Of a stretch of DNA of 8,353 bases, positions 1 through 5,678 are shown one piece after another. The stretch spans positions 1 to 8,353 of the forward strand of contig JBIIUJ010000119.1 in assembly GCA_044340025.1 (NCBI GenBank). Reading direction: 5' to 3'. The position numbers were made by a program, and so were the translations under genes. Source of the DNA: JBIIUJ01 sp044340025. Its GTDB lineage: Bacteria; Pseudomonadota; Alphaproteobacteria; Caulobacterales; Aquidulcibacteraceae. How positions within the stretch are numbered: the stretch's first letter is position 1; each line of letters opens with the position of its first letter. The notes under the pieces were generated by a model. That model was not told the origin of the DNA and searched no databases. It saw only the letters and a list, made by a program, of their open reading frames with translations.

Positions 1-182
1 CGAAAGAAATAGTGCTTGCCCTCTTCCTCGCCGTCGCGCGGCGCGCGCGTGGTCCAGGAGACCGAGAGGCTGATCTCGGCGTCATCGGCGCACAGCCGGC
101 GGGTGAGCGTGGTCTTGCCCGCGCCCGAGGGACTGGAGACCACCAGCATCAGGCCGCGGCGGGGGCGCGCCTCACTCGACAT
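1..182 (-). CDS. gmk: Guanylate kinase, N-terminal part (cut by window edge)
   Basis: Guanylate kinase makes GDP from GMP and ATP in the cytoplasm, the step that feeds GTP/dGTP (and indirectly ppGpp) synthesis. The first 60 codons are visible, starting with the ATG at 182-180; the rest lies beyond base 1. The translation has the P-loop SSPSGAGKTTL (residues 16-26) and then SVSWTTRAPRDGE (about 40-52), the start of the GMP-binding region, closely matching the family pattern SVSxTTRxPRxGE. The start codon overlaps the 3' end of yicC by 11 bp. An AAGGAG ribosome-binding site (198-193) inside yicC, 10 nt upstream, supports this ATG over the internal ATG at codon 12, which has no such site. The overlap implies co-transcription and probable translational coupling with yicC. 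I am very sure of the family; nothing can be said about the missing part. Confidence 0.95.
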   Translation of the reverse strand, partial: MSSEARPRRGLMLVVSSPSGAGKTTLTRRLCADDAEISLSVSWTTRAPRDGEEEGKHYFF

Positions 183-1059
183 TGGCGGCCTGCTCCTTGA
201 GCTGATCGACAGCGGACTTGAGCGCCAGCCCGATCTGGGTGAGCGGCAGGATGGCAGCCTTGGAGCACAAGGTGTTGGTCTCGCGCAGGAACTCCTGAGA
301 CAGGAAATCGAGCTTGCGGCCCGCGCCTTCGCCATTGGCGATCAGGGCGCGCGCCTCGGCGACATGCGCGTCCAGCCGGTCCAGCTCCTCGCGCACATCA
401 GCCTTGAGCGCCATCGCGGCGGCCTCCTGCAGGATGCGCGCTTCATCGATCGGCGCGCCGGCCAGAAGCTCCTCCAGCCGGGCCTGGAACCTGGCTTTCA
501 GCGCGGCCGGCTGATCCGCCGCGATGGCGCGGGCGTCCGCCGCCAGCGCCGAGATCCGATCCAGCGTCCCCGAAAGGATGGCGCCAAGAGCCGCTCCCTC
601 CCTGGCGCGGGCCAGAGCGAGGGCGTCCAGAGCCTCGCCAAGGCCCCTGGCGAGGGCTGCGTCGCGCACAGCGCGGGCGGCTTCATCGGTCTCGGGGTCG
701 GCGTATTCGATCACGCCGCGCACTTGCAGCAACAGCGCCCAGTCCGGCGGGCTGACCCGGCCCTCCGCGCGATAGCGCTCGCTCTCGGCCAGCAGGCGAT
801 CCACCACCTCGGCATTGACGCGCAGCGGCGGGGCGGCGGCGGCGTCGCGCTTGAGCTGGAGATTGAGCTGAAGCGAACCGCGCTTGAAGCGGGCGGCGGC
901 CTCCTCGCGGGCGCGGGCGTCCATCTGATCCAGCCCGGGCGGCGTGCGCACGCGCACGTCGAGCCCCTTGCCATTGACCGAGCGGGCCTCCCACGCCCAG
1001 GCGATCTCGCCGCAGACACCCTCCGCGCGGCCAAAACCGGTCATGCTGATCAGGGCCAC
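172..1059 (-). CDS. yicC: YicC/YloC family endoribonuclease
   Basis: A 295-residue protein of the YicC/YloC family, whose E. coli member is a metal-dependent endoribonuclease implicated in small-RNA (RyhB) decay; here the role is inferred by family. The N-terminal signature SMTGFGR sits at residues 5-11, followed by EARSVNGKGLDVRVR (24-38). The C-terminal DUF1732-type block runs from about 221 to 295 and includes EELDRLDAH, GRKLDFLSQE (248-257), RETNT (259-263) and a closing DQLKEQ. Length is normal for the family. The start is a GTG (1059-1057), supported by a GGAAGGA ribosome-binding site 10 nt upstream and by the N-terminal signature lying five residues in. It begins 6 bp after the mltG stop, and its last codons overlap the gmk start by 11 bp. 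yicC next to gmk is a widely conserved pairing. No broken motif or odd composition is seen. Confidence 0.95.
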   Translation of the reverse strand: MALISMTGFGRAEGVCGEIAWAWEARSVNGKGLDVRVRTPPGLDQMDARAREEAAARFKRGSLQLNLQLKRDAAAAPPLRVNAEVVDRLLAESERYRAEGRVSPPDWALLLQVRGVIEYADPETDEAARAVRDAALARGLGEALDALALARAREGAALGAILSGTLDRISALAADARAIAADQPAALKARFQARLEELLAGAPIDEARILQEAAAMALKADVREELDRLDAHVAEARALIANGEGAGRKLDFLSQEFLRETNTLCSKAAILPLTQIGLALKSAVDQLKEQAANVE

Positions 1060-1065
1060 GGCGCT

Positions 1066-2076
1066 TTAGTCCTTCCGTAGGCCGCGTTCGCGCTGGATGG
1101 CGCGCCAGCGCTCCACATTGGCGTTGTGCTCGGCATAGGTGCGGGCGAAGGCGTGGCCGCCCGTGCCGTCGGCCACGAAGAAGAGTTCGTCGGTTCTGGG
1201 CGGGTTCAGCACCGCGGCGATGGCCTCGCGGCCGGGATTGGCGATCGGCGTGGGCGGCAGGCCGGCGATCACATAGGTGTTCCAGGGATGGGCCATCTCG
1301 ATCTCGGAGCGGCGGATGCGCCGGCCCAGCGGCTCGCCCTTCGTGACGCCATAGATGATGGTCGGGTCGCTTTCGAGCTTCATGCCCAGGCGCAGGCGAT
1401 TGACGAACACGGCCGCCACGCGCGGGCGCTCCTCCGCCTCGGCGGTCTCCTTCTCGACAATCGAGGCCAGTGTGATCGCCTCCTCGATGGTGGAAAAGGG
1501 CAGATCCTTCGCGCGCTGGGGCCAGAGATCGGCGATGACGGCCTCATGGGCCTCCTTCATCTCCGCGACGGCCTCGGCGCGCGACGTGCCGCGGGTGAAG
1601 AAATAGGTGGCCGGCAGGAGCGCGCCCTCCGGCGGCGGCGCAGGGGCCGGGCCGTCCAGAAACTCGGCCGCCGCAATCCGGCGCAGCGCCATGGCGCTCG
1701 TCCAGCCTTCCGGGATGGTGATGCGATGCTGGATCGACTTGCCTGAGGCGAGGATCGCCACGATCCGCGCCATGCTCGCCCGCGACGGGATGGCGTATTC
1801 GCCGGCCTTCAGCTGATCCGCCGCGCCCACCGCGCGGGCAAAGCCGATGAAGCTCGCGCGCGAGGCGATGACGCCTTCGTCCTCCAGGATGGCCGCGATC
1901 TGGTTCAGACCCGCGCCGCGCGGGGCCATCACCACCGTCTCCTCGCCCTGGCGCGCCGGCGGGCCGGGCAAAAGCATCGGGGCCACAAACAGCGCCACCG
2001 CCAGCGTGGCCAGCGCAGCCGCCGCCCCGATCAGCCAGAGCGGCAGGCCCGCAAGGCGGGGCGGCTTGCGGGCCAT
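1066..2076 (-). CDS. mltG: Endolytic murein transglycosylase MltG (YceG-like)
   Basis: A 336-residue inner-membrane lytic transglycosylase that cleaves nascent peptidoglycan glycan strands and is thought to set their length. A short basic N-terminus (ARKPPR) precedes one membrane helix at about residues 11-36, then the periplasmic YceG/MltG domain. The catalytic motif ASIVEKET is at 204-211; E208 corresponds to the glutamate shown to be essential in E. coli MltG. Other family hallmarks follow: VFVNRLRLGMKLESDPT (223-239), NTYVIAGLPPTPIANPG (266-282) and FFVADGTGGHAF (299-310). The reading frame stays open upstream to about 2346, but that stretch is inside fabF and lacks the expected hydrophobic N-terminus. 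The ATG at 2076 puts the membrane anchor where it belongs. It lies 4 bp after the fabF stop with no good ribosome-binding site, so initiation is probably coupled to fabF translation. Confidence 0.95.
   Translation of the reverse strand: MARKPPRLAGLPLWLIGAAAALATLAVALFVAPMLLPGPPARQGEETVVMAPRGAGLNQIAAILEDEGVIASRASFIGFARAVGAADQLKAGEYAIPSRASMARIVAILASGKSIQHRITIPEGWTSAMALRRIAAAEFLDGPAPAPPPEGALLPATYFFTRGTSRAEAVAEMKEAHEAVIADLWPQRAKDLPFSTIEEAITLASIVEKETAEAEERPRVAAVFVNRLRLGMKLESDPTIIYGVTKGEPLGRRIRRSEIEMAHPWNTYVIAGLPPTPIANPGREAIAAVLNPPRTDELFFVADGTGGHAFARTYAEHNANVERWRAIQRERGLRKD
1070..1076 (-). promoter_or_regulatory. Ribosome-binding site of yicC
   Basis: The minus strand reads GGAAGGA here, inside the last codons of mltG and 10 nt before the GTG at 1059. 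It is the sequence reason for choosing that GTG, and it shows yicC can be initiated independently although it lies only 6 bp after the mltG stop. Confidence 0.65.
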
Positions 2077-2080
2077 GGTC

Positions 2081-3364
2081 TCAGTCGACCCGGCCGAGAA
2101 CCAGCGCCGCGTTTGTCCCGCCGAACCCGAAGCTGTTGGAAAGCGCCGCACGCAGCGCCTTTGGCCGCTTTTCCTTCGCGCAGAGATCAATCGCGGTCTC
2201 GGCGGAGGGATTGTCGAGGTTGAGGGTCGGCGGGCAGACCTGATCGCGCAGGGCGAGCGCGGTGAAGATCGCCTCCACCGCCCCGGCGGCGCCGAGAAGG
2301 TGGCCGATCGCGGATTTGGTGGACGACATGGCGAGCTTGCCCGCATGCTCGCCCATCAGGCGTTCGACCGCGCGCAACTCGATCTCGTCGCCCAGCGGCG
2401 TGGAGGTGCCGTGCGCGTTCACATAATCGATGTCGGCAGGCGTGAGCTTTGCGTCGCGCAAGGCGCCCTGCATGGCGCGGAAGCCGCCATCGCCATCTTC
2501 GGCCGGCGCGGTGATGTGATAGGCGTCGCCCGACAGGCCATAGCCCAGCACTTCAGCGTAGATTTTCGCGCCCCGGGCCTTGGCGTGCTCATACTCCTCC
2601 AGCACGACCACGCCGCCGCCATCGCCCATGACGAAGCCGTCGCGGTCCTTGTCATAGGGGCGGCTGGCGGCCTGAGGGTTGTCGTTGAAGGCCGATGACA
2701 ACGCCCGAGCGGCTGCGAAGCCCGCCATGCCGATCCGGCAGACTGCGGCTTCCGAGCCGCCCGCCACCATCACGTCGGCGTCGCCATACTTGATCAGCCG
2801 GGCGGCATCGCCGATGGCGTGGGCGCCCGTGGCGCAGGCCGTCACCACCGCGTGGTTGGGGCCCTTGAAGCCATATTTGATCGAGACATGCCCCGAGGTG
2901 AGGTTGATCAGCGCGGAGGGCACGAAGAACGGACTGATCCGGCGCGGCCCGTCGCGTTCGAGCTGGAGCGCAGTGTCGGCGATGGTGGATAGCCCGCCGA
3001 TGCCTGCGCCGATCATCACGCCGGTGCGGCAGCGCTGTTCCTCGGTTTCGGGCGTCCAGCCCGAATCCTCCACCGCTTCCGTAGCCGCCGCGACGCCATA
3101 GAGGATGAAATCATCCACCCGGCGCCGGTCGCGCGCGCTCATCGCCTTGTCCGGGTCGAACGCGCAGGGGTGGTCGGGTCCGCCGTCGTCGCGCCCGTCG
3201 ATCCAGGGAACCTGGCAGGCATAGCGCGTGCCCATATCGTCCACGCGGAAGCGCGTGATGGGCCCGGCGCCTGACGTTCCCGCCAGGATCCGCGCCCACA
3301 CAGCTTCGCGTCCCGCGCCAAGCGCGGTGACAAGGCCAATCCCTGTGATGACGACGCGCCGCAT
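2081..3364 (-). CDS. fabF: Beta-ketoacyl-ACP synthase II
   Basis: The elongation condensing enzyme of type II fatty acid synthesis: it joins acyl chains to malonyl-ACP with loss of CO2, and in well-studied bacteria also elongates palmitoleate to cis-vaccenate. The protein is 427 residues, normal for alphaproteobacterial FabF. It starts MRRVVITGIG, the usual thiolase-fold opening. The Cys-His-His triad is visible: C177 in VVTACATGAHA, H318 in VNAHGTSTPLGD and H355 in KSAIGHLLGAAG, with the conserved K350. The glycine-rich SFGFGGTN loop is at 411-418. A triad with two His separates it from KAS III (Cys-His-Asn), and the local FabD-FabG-AcpP setting favours FabF over FabB. It starts 12 bp after acpP with only a weak ribosome-binding site, and ends 4 bp before mltG. 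Everything needed for activity appears present. Confidence 0.97.
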   Translation of the reverse strand: MRRVVITGIGLVTALGAGREAVWARILAGTSGAGPITRFRVDDMGTRYACQVPWIDGRDDGGPDHPCAFDPDKAMSARDRRRVDDFILYGVAAATEAVEDSGWTPETEEQRCRTGVMIGAGIGGLSTIADTALQLERDGPRRISPFFVPSALINLTSGHVSIKYGFKGPNHAVVTACATGAHAIGDAARLIKYGDADVMVAGGSEAAVCRIGMAGFAAARALSSAFNDNPQAASRPYDKDRDGFVMGDGGGVVVLEEYEHAKARGAKIYAEVLGYGLSGDAYHITAPAEDGDGGFRAMQGALRDAKLTPADIDYVNAHGTSTPLGDEIELRAVERLMGEHAGKLAMSSTKSAIGHLLGAAGAVEAIFTALALRDQVCPPTLNLDNPSAETAIDLCAKEKRPKALRAALSNSFGFGGTNAALVLGRVD

Positions 3365-3376
3365 CGGACGGCCCGA

Positions 3377-3610
3377 TCAGACCTTCTCGGAGATGAACTT
3401 CACAGCATCGCCGACGGTCTGGATATGCTCGGCGGCGTCGTCGGGGATCTCGATCCCGAACTCTTCTTCAAACGCCATGACCAGCTCGACATTGTCGAGG
3501 GAGTCCGCGCCCAGATCGTCGATGAAGCTCGCCTTGTCCGTCACCTTTTCCGGATCAGCGTCCAGGCGCTCGATAACGATCTTCTTCACGCGGTCGAAAA
3601 CGTCCGACAT
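3377..3610 (-). CDS. acpP: Acyl carrier protein
   Basis: A 77-residue acidic acyl carrier protein that carries growing acyl chains as thioesters on a phosphopantetheine arm. The attachment serine is S37 in the family motif DLGADSLDNVELVM (residues 32-45). The acidic helix II region after it, ending FEEEFGIEIPDDAAE, is the usual docking surface for FabD, FabG and FabF. The reading frame continues upstream to 3742, but the ATG at 3610 has a strong GAGGG ribosome-binding site 6 nt away (3621-3617) and gives the standard MSDVFDRVKKI start. acpP is preceded by a 128-bp spacer, the only real gap in the fab block, and followed 12 bp later by fabF. The strong ribosome-binding site and separate leader fit the known need for far more AcpP than Fab enzymes, perhaps through a promoter or RNA processing site of its own; the latter is inference. 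Confidence 0.98.
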   Translation of the reverse strand: MSDVFDRVKKIVIERLDADPEKVTDKASFIDDLGADSLDNVELVMAFEEEFGIEIPDDAAEHIQTVGDAVKFISEKV

Positions 3611-3616
3611 AACTTG

Positions 3617-3621
3617 CCCTC
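3617..3621 (-). promoter_or_regulatory. Strong ribosome-binding site of acpP
   Basis: GAGGG on the minus strand, 6 nt before the acpP ATG at 3610. It fixes the start at 3610 rather than at any upstream in-frame codon, and is stronger than the sites seen for fabF, mltG or fabD. Confidence 0.75.
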
Positions 3622-3640
3622 GTACTTTAGGGGGGATGGG

Positions 3641-3661
3641 CTGAACACGCACTCGGTTCAG
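3641..3661. repeat. Dyad CTGAAC-N9-GTTCAG in acpP leader
   Basis: Perfect 6-bp inverted repeat with a 9-bp spacer, centred 41 bp upstream of the acpP ATG and flanked by G/C tracts (CCCCC and CCC...CCCCCC on the minus strand). It could be a dimeric repressor or activator site or a weak RNA hairpin. I cannot tie it to a named regulator, and no convincing -35/-10 pair is visible next to it (only a TAAAGT at 3629-3624). Confidence 0.4.
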
Positions 3662-3678
3662 GGGGTCTCCTGGGGCCG

Positions 3679-3705
3679 GCGGCGGCAAACCATGTGGGCC
3701 GCCGC
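3679..3705. repeat. GC-rich stem-loop in fabG-acpP spacer
   Basis: The arms GCGGCGGC (3679-3686) and GCCGCCGC (3698-3705) are exact reverse complements with an 11-nt loop. In the transcript this could form an 8-bp stem between the fabG stop and the acpP ribosome-binding site. There is no U-tract after it, so it is not a standard terminator; a pausing, attenuation or RNA-processing role is possible but unproven. In such GC-rich DNA part of the symmetry may be chance. Confidence 0.35.
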
Positions 3706-3724
3706 GACGCGCCCTCTCACCATA

Positions 3725-3740
3725 GACGGGCGCGCCCGTC
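3725..3740. repeat. 16-bp perfect palindrome at the fabG stop
   Basis: GACGGGCGCGCCCGTC is its own reverse complement and starts inside the fabG stop codon (3741-3739). In RNA it can fold as a 6-bp stem with a CGCG loop directly after the fabG reading frame. The bases after it on the minus strand are TATGGTGAG, not a U-run, so it is at most a weak or Rho-assisted 3' element or an RNA-stability hairpin that would lower fabG relative to acpP transcripts. The role is inference. Confidence 0.45.
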
Positions 3741-4473
3741 AAATCATCGCCATGCCGCCGTTCACATGCAGCGTCTGGCCTGTGATATAGGCGGCCTCGG
3801 CGCTGGCGAGATAGACGCAGGCGCTCGCAATCTCTTCCGGCGCTCCCATGCGACCGGCCGGGATCTTGGCGTTAATCGCCTCTTTTTGCTGGTCATTCAG
3901 CACGTCCGTCATCGGCGAGGCGATGAAGCCCGGCGCCACGCAATTGGCGGTCACGTTGCGGCTGGCGACCTCGGCCGCAATCGATTTCGTGAAGCCGATC
4001 ATGCCCGCCTTGCTGGCTGCATAATTCGCCTGACCGGGATTTCCGGTGACGCCGACGATGGAGGTGATTCCAATGATGCGGCCGTAGCGGCGCTTCATCA
4101 TGCCCCGCATCGCGGCGCGGGAGAGTCGGAAATAGGCCCCGAGATTGACCTCCAGCACCCGGCTCCAGTCGTCGTCCTTCATGCGCAGGAGCAGGCCGTC
4201 CTTGGTCAGGCCGGCGTTGGAAACAAGGATGTCGAGCCCGCCCAGCGCCTCTTCGGCCTCGCCCGCCAGCCCATCCACTGCCGCCGGATCGGAGAGATCG
4301 CACGGGCAGACCACCGCGCCCGGCAGGTCCGCTGCAAGCGCCTCCAGCGCTTCGCGCCGTGTGCCGGAAAGCGCGACCTTGGCGCCCTGCCCCGCGAGAG
4401 CGCGCGCGACGGCGCCGCCGATTGCCCCTGAAGCGCCCGTGACGAGCGCATATTTCCCCGAAAGATCAAACAT
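3739..4473 (-). CDS. fabG: 3-oxoacyl-ACP reductase
   Basis: NADPH-dependent reductase that turns 3-oxoacyl-ACP into (3R)-hydroxyacyl-ACP, the first reduction of each elongation cycle. The protein has 244 residues, the standard FabG length. It is a classical short-chain dehydrogenase: dinucleotide loop TGASGAIG (12-19), D59 in the CDLSD segment, NAG (86-88), and the catalytic tetrad N110, S138, Y151 and K155 (YAASK). The C-terminus TGQTLHVNGGMAMI is typical of FabG. An AGGAG ribosome-binding site (4486-4482) lies 8 nt before the ATG and partly overlaps the fabD stop region; the fabD-fabG gap is 15 bp. Many SDR proteins look alike, but position between fabD and acpP and the FabG-type C-terminus make this the housekeeping reductase. 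Confidence 0.97.
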   Translation of the reverse strand: MFDLSGKYALVTGASGAIGGAVARALAGQGAKVALSGTRREALEALAADLPGAVVCPCDLSDPAAVDGLAGEAEEALGGLDILVSNAGLTKDGLLLRMKDDDWSRVLEVNLGAYFRLSRAAMRGMMKRRYGRIIGITSIVGVTGNPGQANYAASKAGMIGFTKSIAAEVASRNVTANCVAPGFIASPMTDVLNDQQKEAINAKIPAGRMGAPEEIASACVYLASAEAAYITGQTLHVNGGMAMI

Positions 4474-4488
4474 TTGGTGAGCTCCTGC

Positions 4489-5424
4489 TCAGAGCGATTG
4501 GGCGAAGGCTTCCAGATCGGCCGGCTCGTTGAGGGCGATGCTCCCAGCGTCCGCCGCGATGCGTTTCGACATGCCGGTCAGCACCTTGCCGGCGCCGATC
4601 TCCACAAAGCGCGCAGCGCCCTGGCCGGCGAACCATTCCACCGTCTCGCGCCAGCGCACCCGGCCGGTCACTTGCTCGACGAGCAGGCGGCGGATCGTAT
4701 CGGGATCCTGCGTCGGCGCGACCGTGACATTGGCCACCACCGGAACGCGGGGCGCGGCGATGGCCGCCTCGGCCAGCGCCCGAGCCATCTCCTCGGCGGC
4801 GGGCTGCATCAACGGGCAGTGGAACGGGGCCGAGACCGCCAGCGGGATCGCGCGCACGCCGCGTGCCTTGGCCGCCGCGATCGCGGCCTCCACCCCGGCG
4901 GCGGCGCCAGAGATCACGACATTGCCAACGTTGTTGTCATTGGCCACGACGCAGACGCCTGCCTTGGCGCCTTCGGCCGCAATCTCCTCGGCGAGCGCGA
5001 CATCAACCTTGCCGATCAGCGAGGCCATCGCGCCGGCCCCCACTGGCACGGCGCGCTGCATGGCCTGGCCACGCCGCTTGAGAAGGCGCGCGGCGTCCGC
5101 CACTGAGAAGGCGCCCGCCGCGGCGAGCGCAGAATACTCGCCCAGCGAATGGCCCGCGACATAGGAAGCCGCCGTCACCGCCACGCCAAACTCCGATTCC
5201 AGCGCCCGCATGGCGGCAAGGCTGACAGCCATCAGCGCGGGCTGGGCGTTTTCGGTCAGGCGCAGGGCGTCATCGGGCCCGTCGCGCATCAGCACCGAAA
5301 GATTCTGGCCCAGCGCTTCGTCCACCTCGGCAAAGACCGCGCGCGCGGCGGGGAAAGCCTCCGCCAGCGCCTGACCCATGCCGACGGCCTGACTGCCCTG
5401 GCCGGGAAACTGAAAGATGATCAT
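4489..5424 (-). CDS. fabD: Malonyl-CoA:ACP transacylase
   Basis: Moves malonyl groups from CoA to AcpP, supplying the extender unit for fatty acid synthesis. The protein has 311 residues, as expected. It opens IFQFPGQGSQ with the oxyanion-hole region; the nucleophile S93 lies in GHSLGEYSA (91-99), R118 (RGQAMQ) binds the malonyl carboxylate by analogy with E. coli R117, and H202 (SAPFHCPLM) and Q251 (QVTGRVRW) match E. coli H201 and Q250. The frame is open upstream to 5490, but those residues are basic and unlike the family, and homologues start directly before FxFPGQGSQ, so the ATG at 5424 is chosen. No ribosome-binding site precedes it, suggesting leaderless translation or weak initiation. 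It is the first gene of the fab block and follows a 254-bp spacer after gcvPB, so an operon promoter is expected just upstream. Confidence 0.96.
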   Translation of the reverse strand: MIIFQFPGQGSQAVGMGQALAEAFPAARAVFAEVDEALGQNLSVLMRDGPDDALRLTENAQPALMAVSLAAMRALESEFGVAVTAASYVAGHSLGEYSALAAAGAFSVADAARLLKRRGQAMQRAVPVGAGAMASLIGKVDVALAEEIAAEGAKAGVCVVANDNNVGNVVISGAAAGVEAAIAAAKARGVRAIPLAVSAPFHCPLMQPAAEEMARALAEAAIAAPRVPVVANVTVAPTQDPDTIRRLLVEQVTGRVRWRETVEWFAGQGAARFVEIGAGKVLTGMSKRIAADAGSIALNEPADLEAFAQSL

Positions 5425-5431
5425 GCGCCGC

Positions 5432-5460
5432 GCGTTAGACGCTTCGCGCCAGAGCGGCAA
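5432..5460 (-). promoter_or_regulatory. Candidate promoter for the fab-gmk block
   Basis: On the minus strand TTGCCG (5460-5455) and TAACGC (5437-5432) are separated by 17 bp, a fair sigma70-type layout. Initiation about 7 nt further would fall at about 5425, practically on the fabD ATG at 5424, which fits the missing ribosome-binding site if the mRNA is leaderless. Both hexamers are imperfect and the DNA is GC-rich, so this is a weak candidate rather than an identified promoter. Confidence 0.25.
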
Positions 5461-5530
5461 GGGGAGCCGCTTTTTGGGGCAGCCTGCCACCCCACCGCCG
5501 GCCAGCTTGAGCGCCGCAGCATCCAGCAGC

Positions 5531-5611
5531 CCCCTCCCCGGCGAAAGCCGGGGTCCGGGTCATCAAGCGCTGGGCTTGCAAAGCTGGATCCCGGCCTGCG
5601 CCGGGATGGGG
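5531..5611. repeat. REP-like composite inverted repeat
   Basis: Two 28-bp arms (5531-5558 and 5584-5611) are reverse complements at 22 of 28 positions around a 25-bp centre. Each arm is itself a hairpin: CCCCGGC-GAAA-GCCGGGG (5536-5553, 7-bp stem) and ATCCCGGC-CTGC-GCCGGGAT (5588-5607, 8-bp stem). The structure can form one long cruciform or two small hairpins. This double-palindrome pattern, with a GGATCCCGGC-type core, is like dispersed REP/BIME-type elements I recall from intergenic DNA of many alphaproteobacteria. It sits between convergent-free, same-strand genes, after the gcvPB stop and before fabD. It could protect the 3' end of the gcv transcript; no U-tract marks it as a simple terminator. 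Confidence 0.7.
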
Positions 5612-5634
5612 GTCCTATTCTCCCTTGGGCACGT

Positions 5635-5656
5635 CCCCCCGGGCGAAGGCCGGGAT
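5635..5656. repeat. Degenerate third REP-like arm
   Basis: The stretch reading CCCGGGCGAAGGCCGGGAT on the plus strand resembles the left arm of the neighbouring element (CCCCGGCGAAAGCCGGGGT) in the same orientation, and keeps a 5-bp stem CCGGG/CCCGG-type pairing around GCGAAGG. It lies about 24 bp from the right arm and about 22 bp after the gcvPB stop. It looks like a remnant of a second copy, suggesting repeated insertion or partial duplication in this spacer. Confidence 0.45.
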
Positions 5657-5678
5657 AGCGCAGTCCTTTGCCGCGCCT

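Noticed and set aside
16..1080. Plus-strand open frame of 354 codons opposite yicC
   Set aside because: Same antisense artefact; the minus-strand frame is a clear YicC with all family motifs, while this one matches nothing I recognise.
2077..2346. N-terminal extension of mltG into fabF
   Set aside because: The extension is Arg/Pro/Ser-rich, unlike the family, and would bury the membrane anchor 100 residues inside; it is the fabF coding strand in another frame.
1847..2698. Plus-strand frame of 283 codons across the mltG/fabF junction
   Set aside because: It spans two well-supported genes in antisense, and its composition is that of a shadow frame.
3624..3629. TAAAGT as the -10 box of an acpP promoter
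   Set aside because: No acceptable -35 hexamer at 16-18 bp (the bases there are GTGCGT-like), and it lies so close to the ribosome-binding site that the site would barely be transcribed.
3611..3742. N-terminal extension of acpP through the leader
   Set aside because: AcpP proteins begin at the MSD-type start; the strong GAGGG site sits 6 nt before the ATG at 3610.
3694..4431. Plus-strand frame of 245 codons opposite fabG
   Set aside because: Antisense to a complete FabG with its full catalytic tetrad; no ribosome-binding site or recognisable domain.
5531..5611. Simple intrinsic terminator of gcvPB
   Set aside because: Strong stems are present but no U-run follows on the minus strand; the double-palindrome form fits a REP-like repeat better.
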